64,000 nt of DNA. It comes from Brachypodium distachyon. Taxonomy: Eukaryota > Streptophyta > Magnoliopsida > Poales > Poaceae. Both the position numbers and the translations under genes were made by a program. The DNA lies in NCBI RefSeq assembly GCF_000005505.3, contig NC_016132.3:42112914-42176913 (forward strand). Reading direction: 5' to 3'. This document shows, one piece after another, positions 46,714-59,100 of this stretch. Position 1 is the stretch's first letter; each line of letters opens with the position of its first letter. The notes beneath the pieces were generated by a model. That model worked only from the letters and a program-made list of their open reading frames with translations. It ran no database searches and was not told the origin of the DNA.

Positions 46714-48020
46714 TGGGTTTGATCGTATTGTTACTGAAAGTAAAAATAATATGAGGTGCGGCAGGTGGATCCGCAGCCTCCGCTTGAACTGAAAAAGGAA
46801 AAAGAAAACATATCAGGTGGTTCACCGGAGAGAGCTGATCGAGAAGCCTTGCGCTAGAACTGAAAGCGGCATTTATTGCGTACGGGTAGCTTGTTTTCTG
46901 TGCCTCTCGGACAGCGACGTGTGTGTTTCTGGGCCACGTGTTCGGCATACCATGAAACGGATCGCCCCCATCGTGGGGCCTGTAGCCCCCACCGCGCTCC
47001 GAGGCCCCCATGACCCGCACCCTCCCGAGCTCATGCTCCGACGGACGATACCTCGTCATAGGCGCAGCGGACGGCCCGGATCACCCAATAATGGCATGGA
47101 GCCCACATCAGGTTATCAATAATGGCATGGCATGGGACGTGGGCATTTCCTCGTCGAACCGCGCAGTAAAATACCCCGTATATTCTGTACCCCGTTTGAC
47201 CGTTTCTTCTTGCCCGCGCGCTCTTCAGGTTTTTACTGTACTGTGGGCGTGTGGGGGCAAGCGAAGCAAAGCAGCAGCCAGCAGGCAGGGCTCGTGTCGC
47301 GCTGCTGCCCGCCCGTCCGTCACGTCGCCAGCCAGCTGCGTCCACCACTACGTGGCGGCACAAAACAAACAGCGGGAGGCAATGCCATTTTCCCCGATTT
47401 CTTTCGCTAGTACTACTCTCTTTACAGAGGACAGAGACCTTTCCAAAAAGATGTTCGCGTCCTTCACGCAAAAACACGTCTCCTGGCCCAACAGAAAACA
47501 GTTTCCGCTTTCTCTGTGCAACGAAGTATTCGTGTCGCAAGCGCGAGGGACTGGAAGATAATAATATCTGCGTATATAACTTTGATAAGACCGTGCCTAA
47601 TCCTGCAGTTCCCACGCCACACATGACAGCATCCATCAGGGGACACATGTGTGAGTCCGACGCGCCAGCGGCAGGCCAAGTGCGACAAGCTAGAGCCGTA
47701 GTAGACATTATTGATGGCTGGCCGGCCGGCCGCGAGAAGCTCCCTGAAGACCCAGACCCAACCGTACAGCGCCAGCACGGCAGAGCACCACCGCGGCACA
47801 CCACATGTAGGTCTGGACTGTGAGAGCAATAATAATATAATAGTGGGCTAAAAGAATTAAAATATTATTTTGATGCTCGAGGAAAGAGGAGAGGAGAGAA
47901 AAGAGAAAGGTGATGTTAACTAATAGTCAGTTGCAACACATGCTCCTAAACACCTTGTGTGAGACTGTAATGTGGGTCTGCTATTAATAAAGTAATGTTT
48001 CTTATAATCAACTTATTATA
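46714..48020. other. Intergenic region upstream of the PP2C
   Basis: The stretch 46714-47820 is moderately GC-rich with overlapping open frames on both strands but no recognisable domain. At 47820-48000 a MITE-like AT-rich block contains GAGAGCAATAATAATATAAT; its ends are unclear. Confidence 0.35.
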
Positions 48021-48027
48021 CATGCTA

Positions 48028-48243
48028 ACGTGACAATGTTTACGGCCAGCAGCAATCTATCTATTAATGTTGGTCCGAGAAGTACTATCAGTTTACACTG
48101 AAGTCCAATGACACAGCTTCTCCCGTCCCCACCGTCTGTACCAAGCCCACGCGCCCCGTGCCGGGACTCGACACGCGTCCCCTTGGAGTCCCATGCTGCC
48201 CGCTGCTCGATGCCGGCGCAGCCGATCCGGCGATCCGCGTGTC
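48028..48243 (+). promoter_or_regulatory. ABRE core and CE3-like motifs upstream of the PP2C
   Basis: An ACGTG core lies at 48028-48032. CGCGTGTC, the core of coupling element 3 known from ABA-responsive cereal promoters, lies at 48236-48243, and a related ACACGCGTCC at 48171-48180. Clade A PP2C genes are usually ABA-induced, so the motifs fit, but short motifs alone are weak evidence. Confidence 0.35.
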
Positions 48244-48656
48244 CCATCCCACTGCTCCATCGACACCTGTCCCCCCACACGGGCGCGCACGCAGAAGTGG
48301 ACGTAACTTTCCCCCTTCTTCTCATCGCCTTCACCTTCACGGCTTCGCCCTTCGTGCTTTTTTTACTGGTTACTCTAGTTTCTAGTTCTAAACTGCTGCT
48401 TCTGCCGCTGCTGAGTACTACTACTCGGTTGTGTTTCTGAATTTCTCCCTCTTTCTCTTCTCGCCCGTGTGAGTTGCTCCCGGCGTTGGTGCCACACCAC
48501 CAGCTTCCTTATTCGCCAGGGCACCGGCCCGTGAGTTCTGGTTCAGAGATTTGGAGATCCGCGCCGACCTTGCCTTTGCCTTGTTTGTTTTAGTGGAGCG
48601 CTGCTGGTACAGCCCTTGTTGGGATTCGAGCTGGATCGGCGCAGATCTGGAGGCAC

Positions 48657-48864
48657 ATGAGGCGCCGGCGACGGCGGGCGAGCACACGAGGATGCGGAGA
48701 GAGTTATAAAGGGACCGGAAGCTATGGGGTGCTGGGGAGGTGAGGCGGCCGCCGGCGGCGGCGATCCTAGAGGCAGCGGCGGTTGTGGCGGCAGCGGAAG
48801 GGGAGGCAGGGATGGAGGACGTGGCTGTGGCTGCGCTCGCCGCGGCGCCTGCGCCGGTGTTTAG
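48657..48864 (+). other. Two overlapping upstream ORFs before the PP2C start
   Basis: The first uORF (48657-48743) has 28 codons starting MRRRRRRAS. The second (48724-48864) has 46 codons starting MGCWGGEAAAGGGD and runs past the main ATG at 48812 in another frame. The second ATG has G at -3 and G at +4, a good context. If both are in the mRNA they would restrain PP2C translation. A TATAAA at 48715-48720 leaves open that transcription starts after them. Confidence 0.4.
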
Positions 48865-51800
48865 CCCCGCGACGGCGGGGCTCACGCTGATCGCGGCCGC
48901 GGCCGCCGACCCGATTGCGGCCGTGGTGGTGGGGGCCATGGAGGGGGTGCCGGTGACCTTGTCAGTGCCGCCGGTCAGGACCACGTCGGCGATGGAGGAC
49001 GAAGGGCTGCCAGCAGGAGGGGAAGAGGGGGAGGCCTCGGCAGTGGGGAGCCCGTGCTCGGTGACCAGCGACTGCAGCAGCGTCGCCAGCGCAGACTTCG
49101 AAGGGGTGGGGCTGGGGTTTTTCGGGGCGGGGGTGGAGGGGGGTGCTGTAGTGTTCGAGGACTCGGCGGCGTCTGCAGCCACGGTCGAGGCGGAGGCCAG
49201 AGTCGCCGCCGGGGCGAAGAGCGTCTTCGCCGTGGAATGTGTTCCGCTCTGGGGGTTCACTTCAATTTGCGGCCGCCGGCCGGAGATGGAGGACGCGGTC
49301 GTCTCCGTACCCCGGTTCTTTGGCTTGCCGCTCTGGATGCTCACAGGCAACACCATTGTCGATGGCCTCGATCCCATCTCGTTCCGCCTCCCCGCACACT
49401 TTTTCGGAGTATATGATGGCCACGGCGGTGCGCAGGTAACCCCACCGTTGATTACAGTATCAAATGGGTTTGGTTTCCCAAGTGAAAACGGGGAAACTGT
49501 ATGCACATCAAACAGTTTGTGACAGGTATAACTGTAACTTATTTAGGTTTTAAATCATCCTTCACGCCTGTGCAGGTAGCAGATTACTGTAGGGATCGAC
49601 TTCACGCAGCGCTGGTGGAGGAGCTGAATAGGATCGAGGGATCCGTGTCTGGTGCTAACTTGGGAGCTGTGGAGTTCAAGAAGCAATGGGAAAAGGCTTT
49701 TGTGGATTGCTTCTCTAGGGTGGATGATGAGATCGCGGGTAAGACGGGTAGGGGAGCAGGGGGGGGCGTGGGCACAAGCGGCATCGCTGCTGCCGCTGTG
49801 GCAGATCCTGTAGCACCTGAGACTGTTGGTTCGACGGCGGTGGTTGCTGTCATCTGCTCCTCACACATCATTGTCGCCAATTGTGGAGACTCAAGGGCAG
49901 TGCTCTGCCGTGGCAAGCAACCCGTGCCATTGTCAGTGGACCATAAAGTAAGCTCTCATGCCTTGCGATGCCTCTGTTCCTTTCATTGTTTGCCTTGAAC
50001 TTTTGGTTGACATGTTAGTTAGATGTTGACTGCATTGCTTGTTCTTTGTGTTTCAGCCTAACAGGGAGGATGAGTATGCAAGGATTGAGGCGGAGGGCGG
50101 CAAGGTCATACAATGGAATGGCTATCGAGTTTTCGGTGTTCTTGCCATGTCACGATCAATTGGTACGCTCGCTAGTCCTTTTTGGAACATCTATTTTACT
50201 GACATAATGAAAGGTTGAAAGCCACCTTGGATTAGGGTTGGCATGAAATGGAATTGTGGATGTTTCTGTACAGGCAGTGCAACTCAGATATAGTTGTTTA
50301 CCGAATAGCAAATAGTGGCCCCCTCTCCCTGGCTCCGCCCCTGTGTAGTATGTACAGACCAATAGATTTAGCTTCGGGCATGCATCTACCTTAGTGCGGC
50401 TTGCTTGCCTGACTGAATGGATAACTCAGTAAGAACTGGTTCAGGAAAAGTGATTTCTCCAGCTAACAAATATTCAAGTTTTTGGGTTAACTACCAATGA
50501 AGTGGAAATTAATTTTGAAGTAGGTCGGAACAATTATGTTGGTCTGTTTTATGCACTTTGTGACTTTTTCTGCAAGAACTTTAACCTGTCTTCATATATC
50601 TATCTTCCAAGTACTACATGATTTTCATAGTATCTTGAAAATTCAGCAGAAGTCTGGTTAGACTCTATAGGGTTGCGTCATTTATTGTAATCTACTATGC
50701 GGTTGTGGATAAATATCCCATAAAGATAGCCATAATTCCTTGACATTAAAGAGGCATCCTTGTTGTAAAGTCCCAACACAGAAAATTGCTTATGCTTGAT
50801 TGCTTGAAAGGTTCTTATTCTCGCTCCACTTATTTGGCTCCATCTCCACTATCCATATTTTCTGTCTACTATTGTAGCATCCAAAGAAAATCACAAAGAA
50901 CTTTCATATCCTAATATGGCATGTGGCTTTTCGTCCGGTTAAATATTTTGAAGTACGTTCCCATGAAGTTCTGATATCATGGACAGCCATGGAGAGTCTT
51001 GACCCTTTGTACAGAACATACTTGCTATTTTAAGTTTTAACTTGGTCGAGTGAGCACTTTATGTATTAGGGGCCTAAATTTGCTGTACCGAAGGCGAAGT
51101 GCCTAAGTTCGATGGATGTTCTGAATCTATGCTCAGACTATTAGCTGTCTGCTCAAAGGTGGTTATGATAGTTCTTTTTCTTTTGTTCCAAGTCTCATTC
51201 TGAGCATGCCCTTTCGGCCGATGTATCATATCCTATTGTTCACATGTTATGTTCTTAGTTCAGGATAGTGCAATTCCTTCACTATGATTTTCATGACTTT
51301 CTGCCTTTATGCAGCCGGAATTGTAAGCTGCTAACACCAGCAATTTCTTTTTTCTTCTTCAATATAAGCCAGGCAATGAGCCTTTTGTCTACGACTTTCC
51401 TGACTCCGGCCAAATACCCGCATGTTTTATATCAAATCAATATCTTGCCATATTCTCAGGCTGAATTGGGGGTCATACCTTGGGTGGAATTGAATTTCTG
51501 AACTTTAAAAAGGTAGATAAGGACATTTCTTATGGTCTTTGTGCTGGCAAACAAAAATTGCGAACAAAATTTAATAGTCCTGGATTGGTATCTTTATAGA
51601 CATAAAGATAGCTTGAATTGTGGTTATCTACCAAAATACTCTTTTTAGATAATGATTCTTCATGTAAAGTGTTGTTTTTCTTCTTTATTGCATGACACAG
51701 TAAACATGGTATTGCCGTACTAGACACCTTTTAGTTGGTTTCACATAATGATATAAATGTAGTTCGTAACTGCACAGGTAGTACATTTATAAAGTACTTG

Positions 51801-54099
51801 TGCTAAGGGCCTGTTTGGTTCTGAGCAAAAGCTGGCCTGACCAAAAAATTGGCATGCCCACAACATTTGGCTGCTGATCGGATGGGCACCAAAAAATTGG
51901 CCAGCCCAGCCCCACCAATGCACGCCTGTGCTTTTCTCGCCCATACAAGGGCGAGCCATGGGGCGCAGGAATCCTTCGCCCAGGATTTGGCCAGCCAGAT
52001 CTGCTCCTGCTGTCAGCTGCTGTTTTCTCTTTCACCTTTATCTTCTCTTCTCACAAGACTGAGTTGGTGTCCAAACTTCAATGACGTGATTATATAATTC
52101 CTGAAATTTCTTATCTACTTGGTACATGCTACGATGTTCTATATACATATGAACACGTGTTCTCTTATCTTCCTTAAGTATACGTTTTGATCTTTTGCAA
52201 GTGAAATTAATTGTACTCCCTCCGTTCCATAAAGGTTGGCATGGATTTGAACTAAAGCTAGTTCAAAACCGTGCCAACCTTTACAGAACCCATAAAGGTT
52301 GGCATGGATTTGAACTAGAGCTAGTTCAAAACCGTGCCAACCTTTTACAGAACGGAGGTAGTTTGCAACAGAATGTGATTTGAACAAGTAAGTTAGCAAC
52401 AAACCAAACGGTGGCTGAACTTATTTGCCAAAAAAGTTGGTTATACTTTGGCCACAAACCAAACAACTACAACTCAACGATATTTTGGTCATGCCCTTGC
52501 TTTGGTCATGCCAAATATTTGGTAGGGCTAGTTGGGGCTAAACCAAACATACCCTAAAATACTGAGTACCCTATTGTTCATCTGTAATAGTATCTGGTAA
52601 CTGACTGGGCATACGTCATTTGCCCACTTATCTTGCAAAACTTTTGCCTACATAGACCCTCGATTCTGCGTGGAAGTTCTAATTCTTGACATTTTGGAAA
52701 CTGTACAACTACTTTGAATCAATTCCTTGTTTTGATTTATTCTGGTAATGCCAGCTCCAAAACTCAAATTGATCCCCTATGTGTCTATGCATTATATTTC
52801 TAGTTACGCCGAAGCTTCCTTTAGGTGTCTGATATGGGCATTTAAAGGTTTAGTCGCAGGCCATAAGAATGCTTGTGGATTTTAACTAGACTAAGTTTAA
52901 GCAGGAAGAGAAACAGATGCCCGCAAGTTCTATTTAAGCCCAGATGCAAGAAGATTCATACACAACGTTACAACTGTGATGTCACTCTTAGATAAGAGGA
53001 ATGTCACATACTATTTCTCTAATGACCATAGGTCAAACTCTCTTCATGTAAACATGTATTTGCATGGCAGCCATGGTAGAGTTATTACCACTATATAGCA
53101 TGGAAACTTGTAGTTCAGTAATTCTTCATCAGCACTTCTGCTGCACGCTAGTAAACTTTTGGTGTACTTGTAAGGTGTTCTCTAATGACCGTAGGTCAAA
53201 CTCTCTTCATGTGAACATGTATTCGCATGGCATCCATAATGGAGTTATTATCACTATATAGTATGACAACATGTTGTTCTGTAATTTTTTATCAGTTCTG
53301 CACTTCTACTGCTGGCTGGTAAACTTTTGGTGTCCTTGTAAATGCTAACTGCATATAGCTGCAATTTATGCCCATGATTAGCGTACTTCTAAAACGGCAT
53401 ATCTTTCTACCTCATTTTGATGTATATTTGGTGTTCTGCTTGTTCATTTACTATTGGTGTACTTCAGTATTTGTAATGCTAAATGTGTATAGCGGCTGCC
53501 CAGCCTGTGTTAACTAGTCCTGGCTTTTGTTAAATAGGCATGATTCTGGACCTGAGACTCAGACACTCAGTTTACAAATCACATGAACGATTGCACATGT
53601 ACTCTTAACCTTTCTTTGGCAGTTAGCTCTTGCAGTCGATGCATTTTGTTTATTGACTGGTCACTGTGGGATCTGCTTTTTACAGTTGATTCCCTACTTT
53701 TGTTGCCTAATTCCTTTACAAAAACATATCATAGGCTCATCTTTTATACATGTTACAGGTGACAGATATCTGAAGCCATGGATTATTCCTGTCCCAGAGG
53801 TCACAATTGTTCCCCGAGCGAAGGATGATGAGTGCCTTATTCTTGCAAGTGATGGCCTCTGGGACGTTATGTCGAATGAAGAGGTTTGTGATGTTGCCCG
53901 CAAGCGGATACTTTTATGGCATAAAAAGAATGGCGTAAATTCGTCATCGGCACAACGAAGCGGTGACGACTCGGATCCAGCCGCTCAAGCGGCTGCTGAA
54001 TGCTTGTCGAAGCTTGCTCTCCAGAAGGGGAGCAAGGACAACATCTCGGTTATTGTGGTTGACCTCAAGGCACAGAGAAAGTTCAAGAACAAAACTTAA
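48812..54099 (+). CDS. Clade A protein phosphatase 2C (ABA co-receptor)
   Basis: Four exons encode 480 residues: 48812-49435, 49576-49947, 50057-50162 and 53759-54099. All introns have GT/AG borders and the phases fit. Clade A PP2Cs dephosphorylate SnRK2 kinases and are inhibited by ABA-bound PYR/PYL receptors, in nucleus and cytosol. The closest type is the rice OsPP2C53/OsABI-like group. The N-terminus is Ala-rich with the clade block [20 protein letters not shown]. The phosphatase core shows [21 protein letters not shown] (metal-binding Asp202), [25 protein letters not shown] (Asp399) and KGSKDN (Asp461). Trp352 in [12 protein letters not shown] is the 'lock' residue that contacts the receptor-ABA complex. 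The start follows the family's MEDVAVAA beginning; an in-frame upstream extension lacks an ATG. Length and motifs are complete, so the gene should be functional. Intron 3 is 3.6 kb and holds transposons. Confidence 0.95.
51807..52554. mobile_element. Tourist-type (PIF/Harbinger) element, 748 bp
   Basis: The left end GGGCCTGTTTGGTT and inverted right end AACCAAACATACCC are flanked by TAA on both sides (51804-51806, 52555-52557), the target duplication of the PIF/Harbinger superfamily. Further inverted blocks (CTGACCAAA, and TTTGGTCATG toward the right end) extend the ends. It encodes no transposase. A Stowaway lies inside it at 52216-52358, so the Tourist was there first. Confidence 0.75.
52216..52358. 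mobile_element. Stowaway made of two tandem hairpins, 143 bp
   Basis: Stowaway ends CTCCCTCCGTTC and GAACGGAGG are flanked by TA. Inside lie two tandem copies (about 64 bp each) of AAAGGTTGGCATGGATTTGA, continuing into ACTAxAGCTAGTTCAAAAC and CGTGCCAACCTTT. Each copy is itself a near-perfect hairpin with arms of about 24 bp and a tiny loop around AGC. The two copies are almost identical. Confidence 0.85.
53017..53340. repeat. 163-bp tandem duplication in PP2C intron 3
   Basis: CTCTAATGACCxTAGGTCAA starts copies at 53017 and 53180. Both continue through CTCTCTTCATGTxAACATGT and GTAAACTTTTGGTGT. Identity is about 85-90%. Confidence 0.85.
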
Positions 54100-54619
54100 A
54101 CCAACTGCTTGACGTACAACCTTTATGACAACATTTCTAGGAACCTATATAGATTTGGAGAATCCAAATTCAACCAGTGTAGACCGTCTCCTTAGTACAT
54201 TACTTAGCCCAGTTTGTTCTTTTCTTTACTTTTCACCATTTGGGCTGCCAAAGGGCTGTATGTTTCCTGACAGATTATGAAATTCCGCGTCTGGGTTTAT
54301 GTTTCCTGACGGCCGGGATGATCCATTTTCTGTTCTTCTTCCTTGTCGCCCCTTATTCTTTTTGTTAAGCTGGGCCATCATGTATCTGGAAATGTATATT
54401 TGAGCCTGTAGGGTACAAAAGAAACAAGTGGTATAAAGTATTCTGTACTGCCCTCAGTATGAAATCCAAGTGCCATATCTGATAGTGCCTCGGAGGTCCT
54501 ATTGCGATTGTTGGATTGTTCACGCACGGATTAGGCCCAATCTTGGATGAAGAGTGCCCCTTTGACGCCTGATGCAGTCGGGGTGAAGTCAGTGTATGTG
54601 GGGTTTGGGAGAAAATGGC
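54100..54619 (+). other. PP2C 3' untranslated region and flank
   Basis: No further coding region is seen after the stop at 54099. The first several hundred bases are T-rich and plausible as 3' UTR. No canonical AATAAA is close; plant signals are often divergent. Confidence 0.45.
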
Positions 54620-55014
54620 TTTTGGCTCCCGGGATCCAGGGATTTCTTTATTTTGCAAAAAGAAGAAATCATATTTATAAGTTTTGAATAACTCTGATTT
54701 TTTTCCAGTTTAAACATACTATACAATCTACAAATTTTGGTGAAGAAATACGTTAATTTGCGACCTGTACATTGTATGATTCAGATCTACATTTTACTAT
54801 TTCGAGATTTATAAATTCTGTATTTTTATACAGATAGCCAAATAAGGTACTCCATTTCTTCATGAAAATTTGTAGGTACTTCTCATCAATCTACCAATGA
54901 GTATATAATTCTCATCAATGTTTACACTGGAAAACAAGTGAGAATTTTTTGAGACTTAGAAATATGATATTTGTTTTCCTAAATAAAAGTATCCTTAGAT
55001 CCCGGGAGCCAAAA
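54620..55014. mobile_element. Fold-back element with TTTTGGCTCCCGGGATC ends, 395 bp
   Basis: TTTTGGCTCCCGGGATCC at the left is inverted at the right as GATCCCGGGAGCCAAAA. The AT-rich interior carries CTACAAATTTTGGTGAAG and the near-complementary CTTCATGAAAATTTGTAG. The interior resembles 6965-7260 in NLR intron 2. I could not define a target duplication, so the superfamily is open. The following 55015-55700 is AT-rich and has only possible decayed MITE ends. Confidence 0.6.
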
Positions 55015-55708
55015 CTTCACTGTGTAAAACACAGAAATCTAGGTATGATTACTGGCCTCTTTGGATTGAAAAAATTTCAGAGCAATTTGTCGAGTTCCAG
55101 TCCACAGGTAATTGTTTCAAATTAATGGAATCTTCAAACTTTCTATTAATAACATTCCTACACACGATCCTAACCCGAGGTTACGATAACTATGATATGC
55201 ATTTGATCTCCATAGAATTTCCTGCGATGTCAAGTAACAAACTTGCTATTATCAATTCATGTTTTTCTAGTCATGTTGAATTCAACCATGTCATGACGCT
55301 ATAATTGTGTTTTTTCAATTCCAAAAGGGTATTCATATTGTGGCCTCACTGTTTCAGCCTTTTAGGTGACTACCATTTCCAATATTTCATGCAAAATCAT
55401 CACATCGGGGCCTAGTTTTGAAAACCAAACCGGCGAGGCTTTTGGTTCGGATTTTTCCGGTCGAATCCAGTTGAACAAGTCTAGTTTTTTAAGAAATAAA
55501 ATAATATATTTTTAATTAAATACTGCAAAAAATAAATAAAAATATGACAATATGAATAATAGTGCACAGAAATTTTCCCCTGTGGGAGAAGTGTTGCTAG
55601 AGATCCTATGGGACAAGTGTTGCTAAAATTTTCCATTCGTCCATTTCATACGTGACTAGTTGCAGTGCGAACCCATGAATGTTATCTTCTGTATCCATCT
55701 CACTAAAA

Positions 55709-55820
55709 ATTATTCCATAATCTTAAATTCTTGATTCAAACTTTTCCAAATATGGATATATTTATTCGTAAAAAACATCTACATACATGTAATATTTTGA
55801 TAACAATTTAGGATCAGAAG
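55709..55820. mobile_element. Degenerate Stowaway-type MITE
   Basis: ATTCCATAATCTTAAATTC and the inverted AATTTAGGATCAGAAGGAG with TA flank outline a decayed copy; TACATGTAATATTTTGA is the usual inner block. Confidence 0.5.
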
Positions 55821-56176
55821 GAGTACATAGAAGTACTATATTCTGAGCAGTTGCTTCGCATGATCACCATTTCTCGAATAAAGGAGTGCACAAAAAACAC
55901 AACATTTGGAATTTGGGTCCACATTGCCTGTTCCTTCGGAGGCTACACCGGCTAAACAAGTAGGAACATTGTGCCATGTCTGGCGCTGCACAATCAAGGG
56001 CATGTCAAGGGAGACAAGCCACACGATAACGGGAAGGAAGGTTTACTCGTCCTTTTGGCGTTTCCTGCGAACTTTTCAATTGTTCCAGAAAAAAAACGTA
56101 GACGAGAGCCCCGTTTGTCCTTGTCAGAGAGGAGGTCGGAGAACACGGAGGCTACACGAAGCAGGCGCAGAAGCTG
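55821..56176. other. Junction upstream of the gypsy remnant
   Basis: No complete 5' LTR was recognised. The sequence becomes coding-like from about 56110. The element therefore appears truncated at its 5' side. Confidence 0.4.
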
Positions 56177-59100
56177 ATGTCGATGGAGGAGCAGATCGCC
56201 GCGCTCGTCACTGCGGTGAACGACAACCGCGCGTCCACCGACGCGAAGATTGATGCCCTTCAGGCGTCCATGGAGACCTGGAAGCCTGTCATCCTCGACC
56301 TTCAAGGCCAAGTCGAACACCTTCGTGTTCTTGTCGACAAGTTGAGCACACCGACCGCCCCGTCCCCGAGCGCGGCGGAGGGGAGCAAGGTGGTGACCGA
56401 CCCCGCGGGATCTTCCTCGTGCGCGGACGACGAGCACCACGGGCCTCACGGCCACCGCCAGATTGTCACCATCGGGGGTTCGCAGCCGGTCCTGACGAGG
56501 CCTGGACTGCCGCCTCCGGTCACAGGTGCGACCTCCAACCCTAACCTCTCTCTCTGCATACTGAGTTGGGCGATGAGGGTGAGGGCCGAGCACCACGCCG
56601 TTGGTTGCTTCCTAAGATGGATTTCCCTGCGTTTGATGGCGAGAATCCTCTGTATTGGCGCACTCGTTGTGAGAAATACTTTGATGTGTTTGGTATTCAA
56701 CCTGAGATGTGGGTTCGCATTGCGACTCTGCACTTCACTGACAACGCAGCACGTTGGCTTCAGATTCAAGAGTCCTTAGGCGTCCAATATAACTAGTACA
56801 ATTATGTGAAGTCTTAGCTGAGAAATTTGGGCGTGAGCAATACCAAACTCTCTTGCGTCAGTTCAATGTTCTTAGGCAACACGGCACTGTCACTGAGTAT
56901 TTGCACCAGTTTGAGCCTCTTATGCATCAAATTTTAGCCCACAATCCTGCTATCGATACCCTGTTTTTCACTACTCAGTTCTTAGAAGGTCTTAAAGTAG
57001 AAGTTAAATCTGGCGTTGTTTTACATCGACCCAAGGATTTGGATTCTGCGTATTCCCTCGCTGTCCTGCAGGAGGAGCTACTGGAGGCGCAGCCGCGTCG
57101 GGATTATCGCCGCCAGGAACCTGCACCAGCCCGGCCACAACATCAACAACGGCCCTTAGTGGCGATTCCTGCTTCACCGGCCCGACCCATGTTGATGGGG
57201 CCTCCACCTGCGGCGGAGGATCGTCGAGGTGTGGAGGGAGCGCGCGCGGCAGAGCGACGCGCTCCGGATGCCGGTCGCAGCGAGGACCGTATTGGTGCTC
57301 TCCGTGCATCCTGTCGAGCTCGTGGCCTCTGCTTCAAATGTGGCGAACGCTACGTCCATGGCCATCAATGTGCTCCTACTGTTCAGCTTCATGTGGTGGA
57401 GGAACTCCTTGAGTTGCTGCAGGCGGATGCAGCACCAGCTGGTGAGCCACTGTATGAGGACTCGGACGACGACTCGCTCATGTCCATTTCTAAGTTGGCC
57501 ATGTCTGGTGCCACCACACCCACTACATTCCGCCTAGTTGGTCTAATTGAGGATTAGGAAGTGCTTATTTTGGTGGATTCGGGCTGTTGGACGAACTGGC
57601 TGGGGCTCAGTGGTTCTCCTTCCTGTGTCAAGGAGGTCCGACGATTTCTGGGATTAGCTGGTTATTACCGCAAGTTTGTTCGTAACTTTGGTGTTCTCAG
57701 CAGGCCACTGACAAATCTTTTGAAAAAGGGTACTATTTTCCTCTAGACAAGTGCTACTGACCAAGCCTTTCGAACCTTGAAACAAGCTTTAGTGGAAGCT
57801 CCAGTACTTGCCTTGCCCGACTTCCAGCAATGTTTCGTTGTCGAGACTGACGCTAGTGCTACTGGGATTGGCGCCGTGTTGATGCAAAATGGCCATCCCG
57901 TCGCCTACTTGAGCAAAGCTTTGTGTCCTCGCAATTTGGGCCTGTCTGCATACGAGAAAGAGTGTTTGGCACTTCTTCTAGCTGTTGATCATTGGCGCCC
58001 CTATCTTCAGCATGTCGAGTTCACGATTCGCACAGTCAAAAGAGTTTGTTGCATCTTCAAGATCAGCGTCTCAATACTCCCATTCAGCAACGGGCTTTCA
58101 CCAAATTGTCGGGCCTTCAGTTCCGCATCCAGTACAAACAAGGCATTACCAATCGAGCAGCCGATGCTCTGTCTCGACGAGCTCATATTGAACCTGATGA
58201 ACTTCAATCCATTTCGGTTTGTCGTCCTGCTTGGCTGGAAGCTATTGTGGCTAGTTATCATGATGACGCGGGCATACAACAATTGTTGACGCGCTTGACG
58301 GCTGGCGATACTACTCTACCTGCTTATGAACTCCGTGATGGGTTGATTCGTTTCCATGGCCGTATCTGGATTGGTCCCTCCCGTGAGACACAGTGGCAAT
58401 TGATCAAGGCTCTCCATGACAGTGCTGTGGGTGGTCACTCGGGCTTTCATGCCACGTACCATCGTGTCCGCCGTCTCTTCGCCTGGAAAGGTTTGAAGGA
58501 GTTGGTGCGCCAGTTTATGCACGAATGCACTGCCTGTCAGCAAGCCAAAACTGAACATGTGCCTCCTGCGGGTCTTCTGAATCCCCTTCCAATTCCTGAG
58601 CAGGCATGGGCAGTGGTGACTCTGGATTTCATTGAAGGCCTGCCGCGTTCTGCTAACCACGACACCATTTTGGTTGTTGTGGACAAATTCACGAAGCATA
58701 GCCCCTTCATTGCTCTGCAACATCCTTTCACGGCCTTAACAGTCGCCAAGGCATACATGACACATGTTTTCAAATTGCATGGTCTGCCCCAAGCGATCGT
58801 TTCTGACCGTGATCGCATCTTCCCCAGTACCTTGTGACAAGAGTTGTTTCGTTTGGCGAAGACTGAGTTGCGCATGAGCTCCTTGTATCACCCTCAAACC
58901 GACGGGCAGACCGAGCAAGTCAACTAGTGCCTGGAAGCTTATTTGTGCTGCACTGTCCATGCTTGCCCTGGTACGTGGTTCCATTGGCTTCACTTGGCTG
59001 AGTATTGGTATAATACGTCGGTGCATGCTTCTTTTGGTATCACTCCCTTTCAAGCTCTGTATGGTCATCTGCCTCCGGAGTTTGGCATTACCCAGCCTAC

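Larger units (their letters stand above)
50163..53758 (+). other. Intron 3 of the PP2C, 3.6 kb
   Basis: Donor GTACGC at 50163 and acceptor TTACAG ending at 53758 split the Gly368 codon. Most of the intron is AT-rich with no coding potential. It contains a Tourist-type element (51807-52554) with a nested Stowaway dimer, and a 163-bp tandem duplication at 53017-53340. No other recognisable element is seen between 50163 and 51800. Confidence 0.9.

Noticed and set aside
47010..47823. Several open frames of 180-260 codons on both strands
   Set aside because: They overlap each other, show no conserved motif and lack coherent splice sites; moderate GC explains them.
48740..48811. An upstream in-frame extension of the PP2C
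   Set aside because: It begins with GTG rather than ATG; the ATG at 48812 gives the family's usual N-terminus.
48421..49506. A 361-codon antisense open frame over PP2C exon 1
   Set aside because: It is Ala/Ser/Pro-rich and mirrors the GC-rich first exon. The plus strand carries the phosphatase motifs and matching splice sites.
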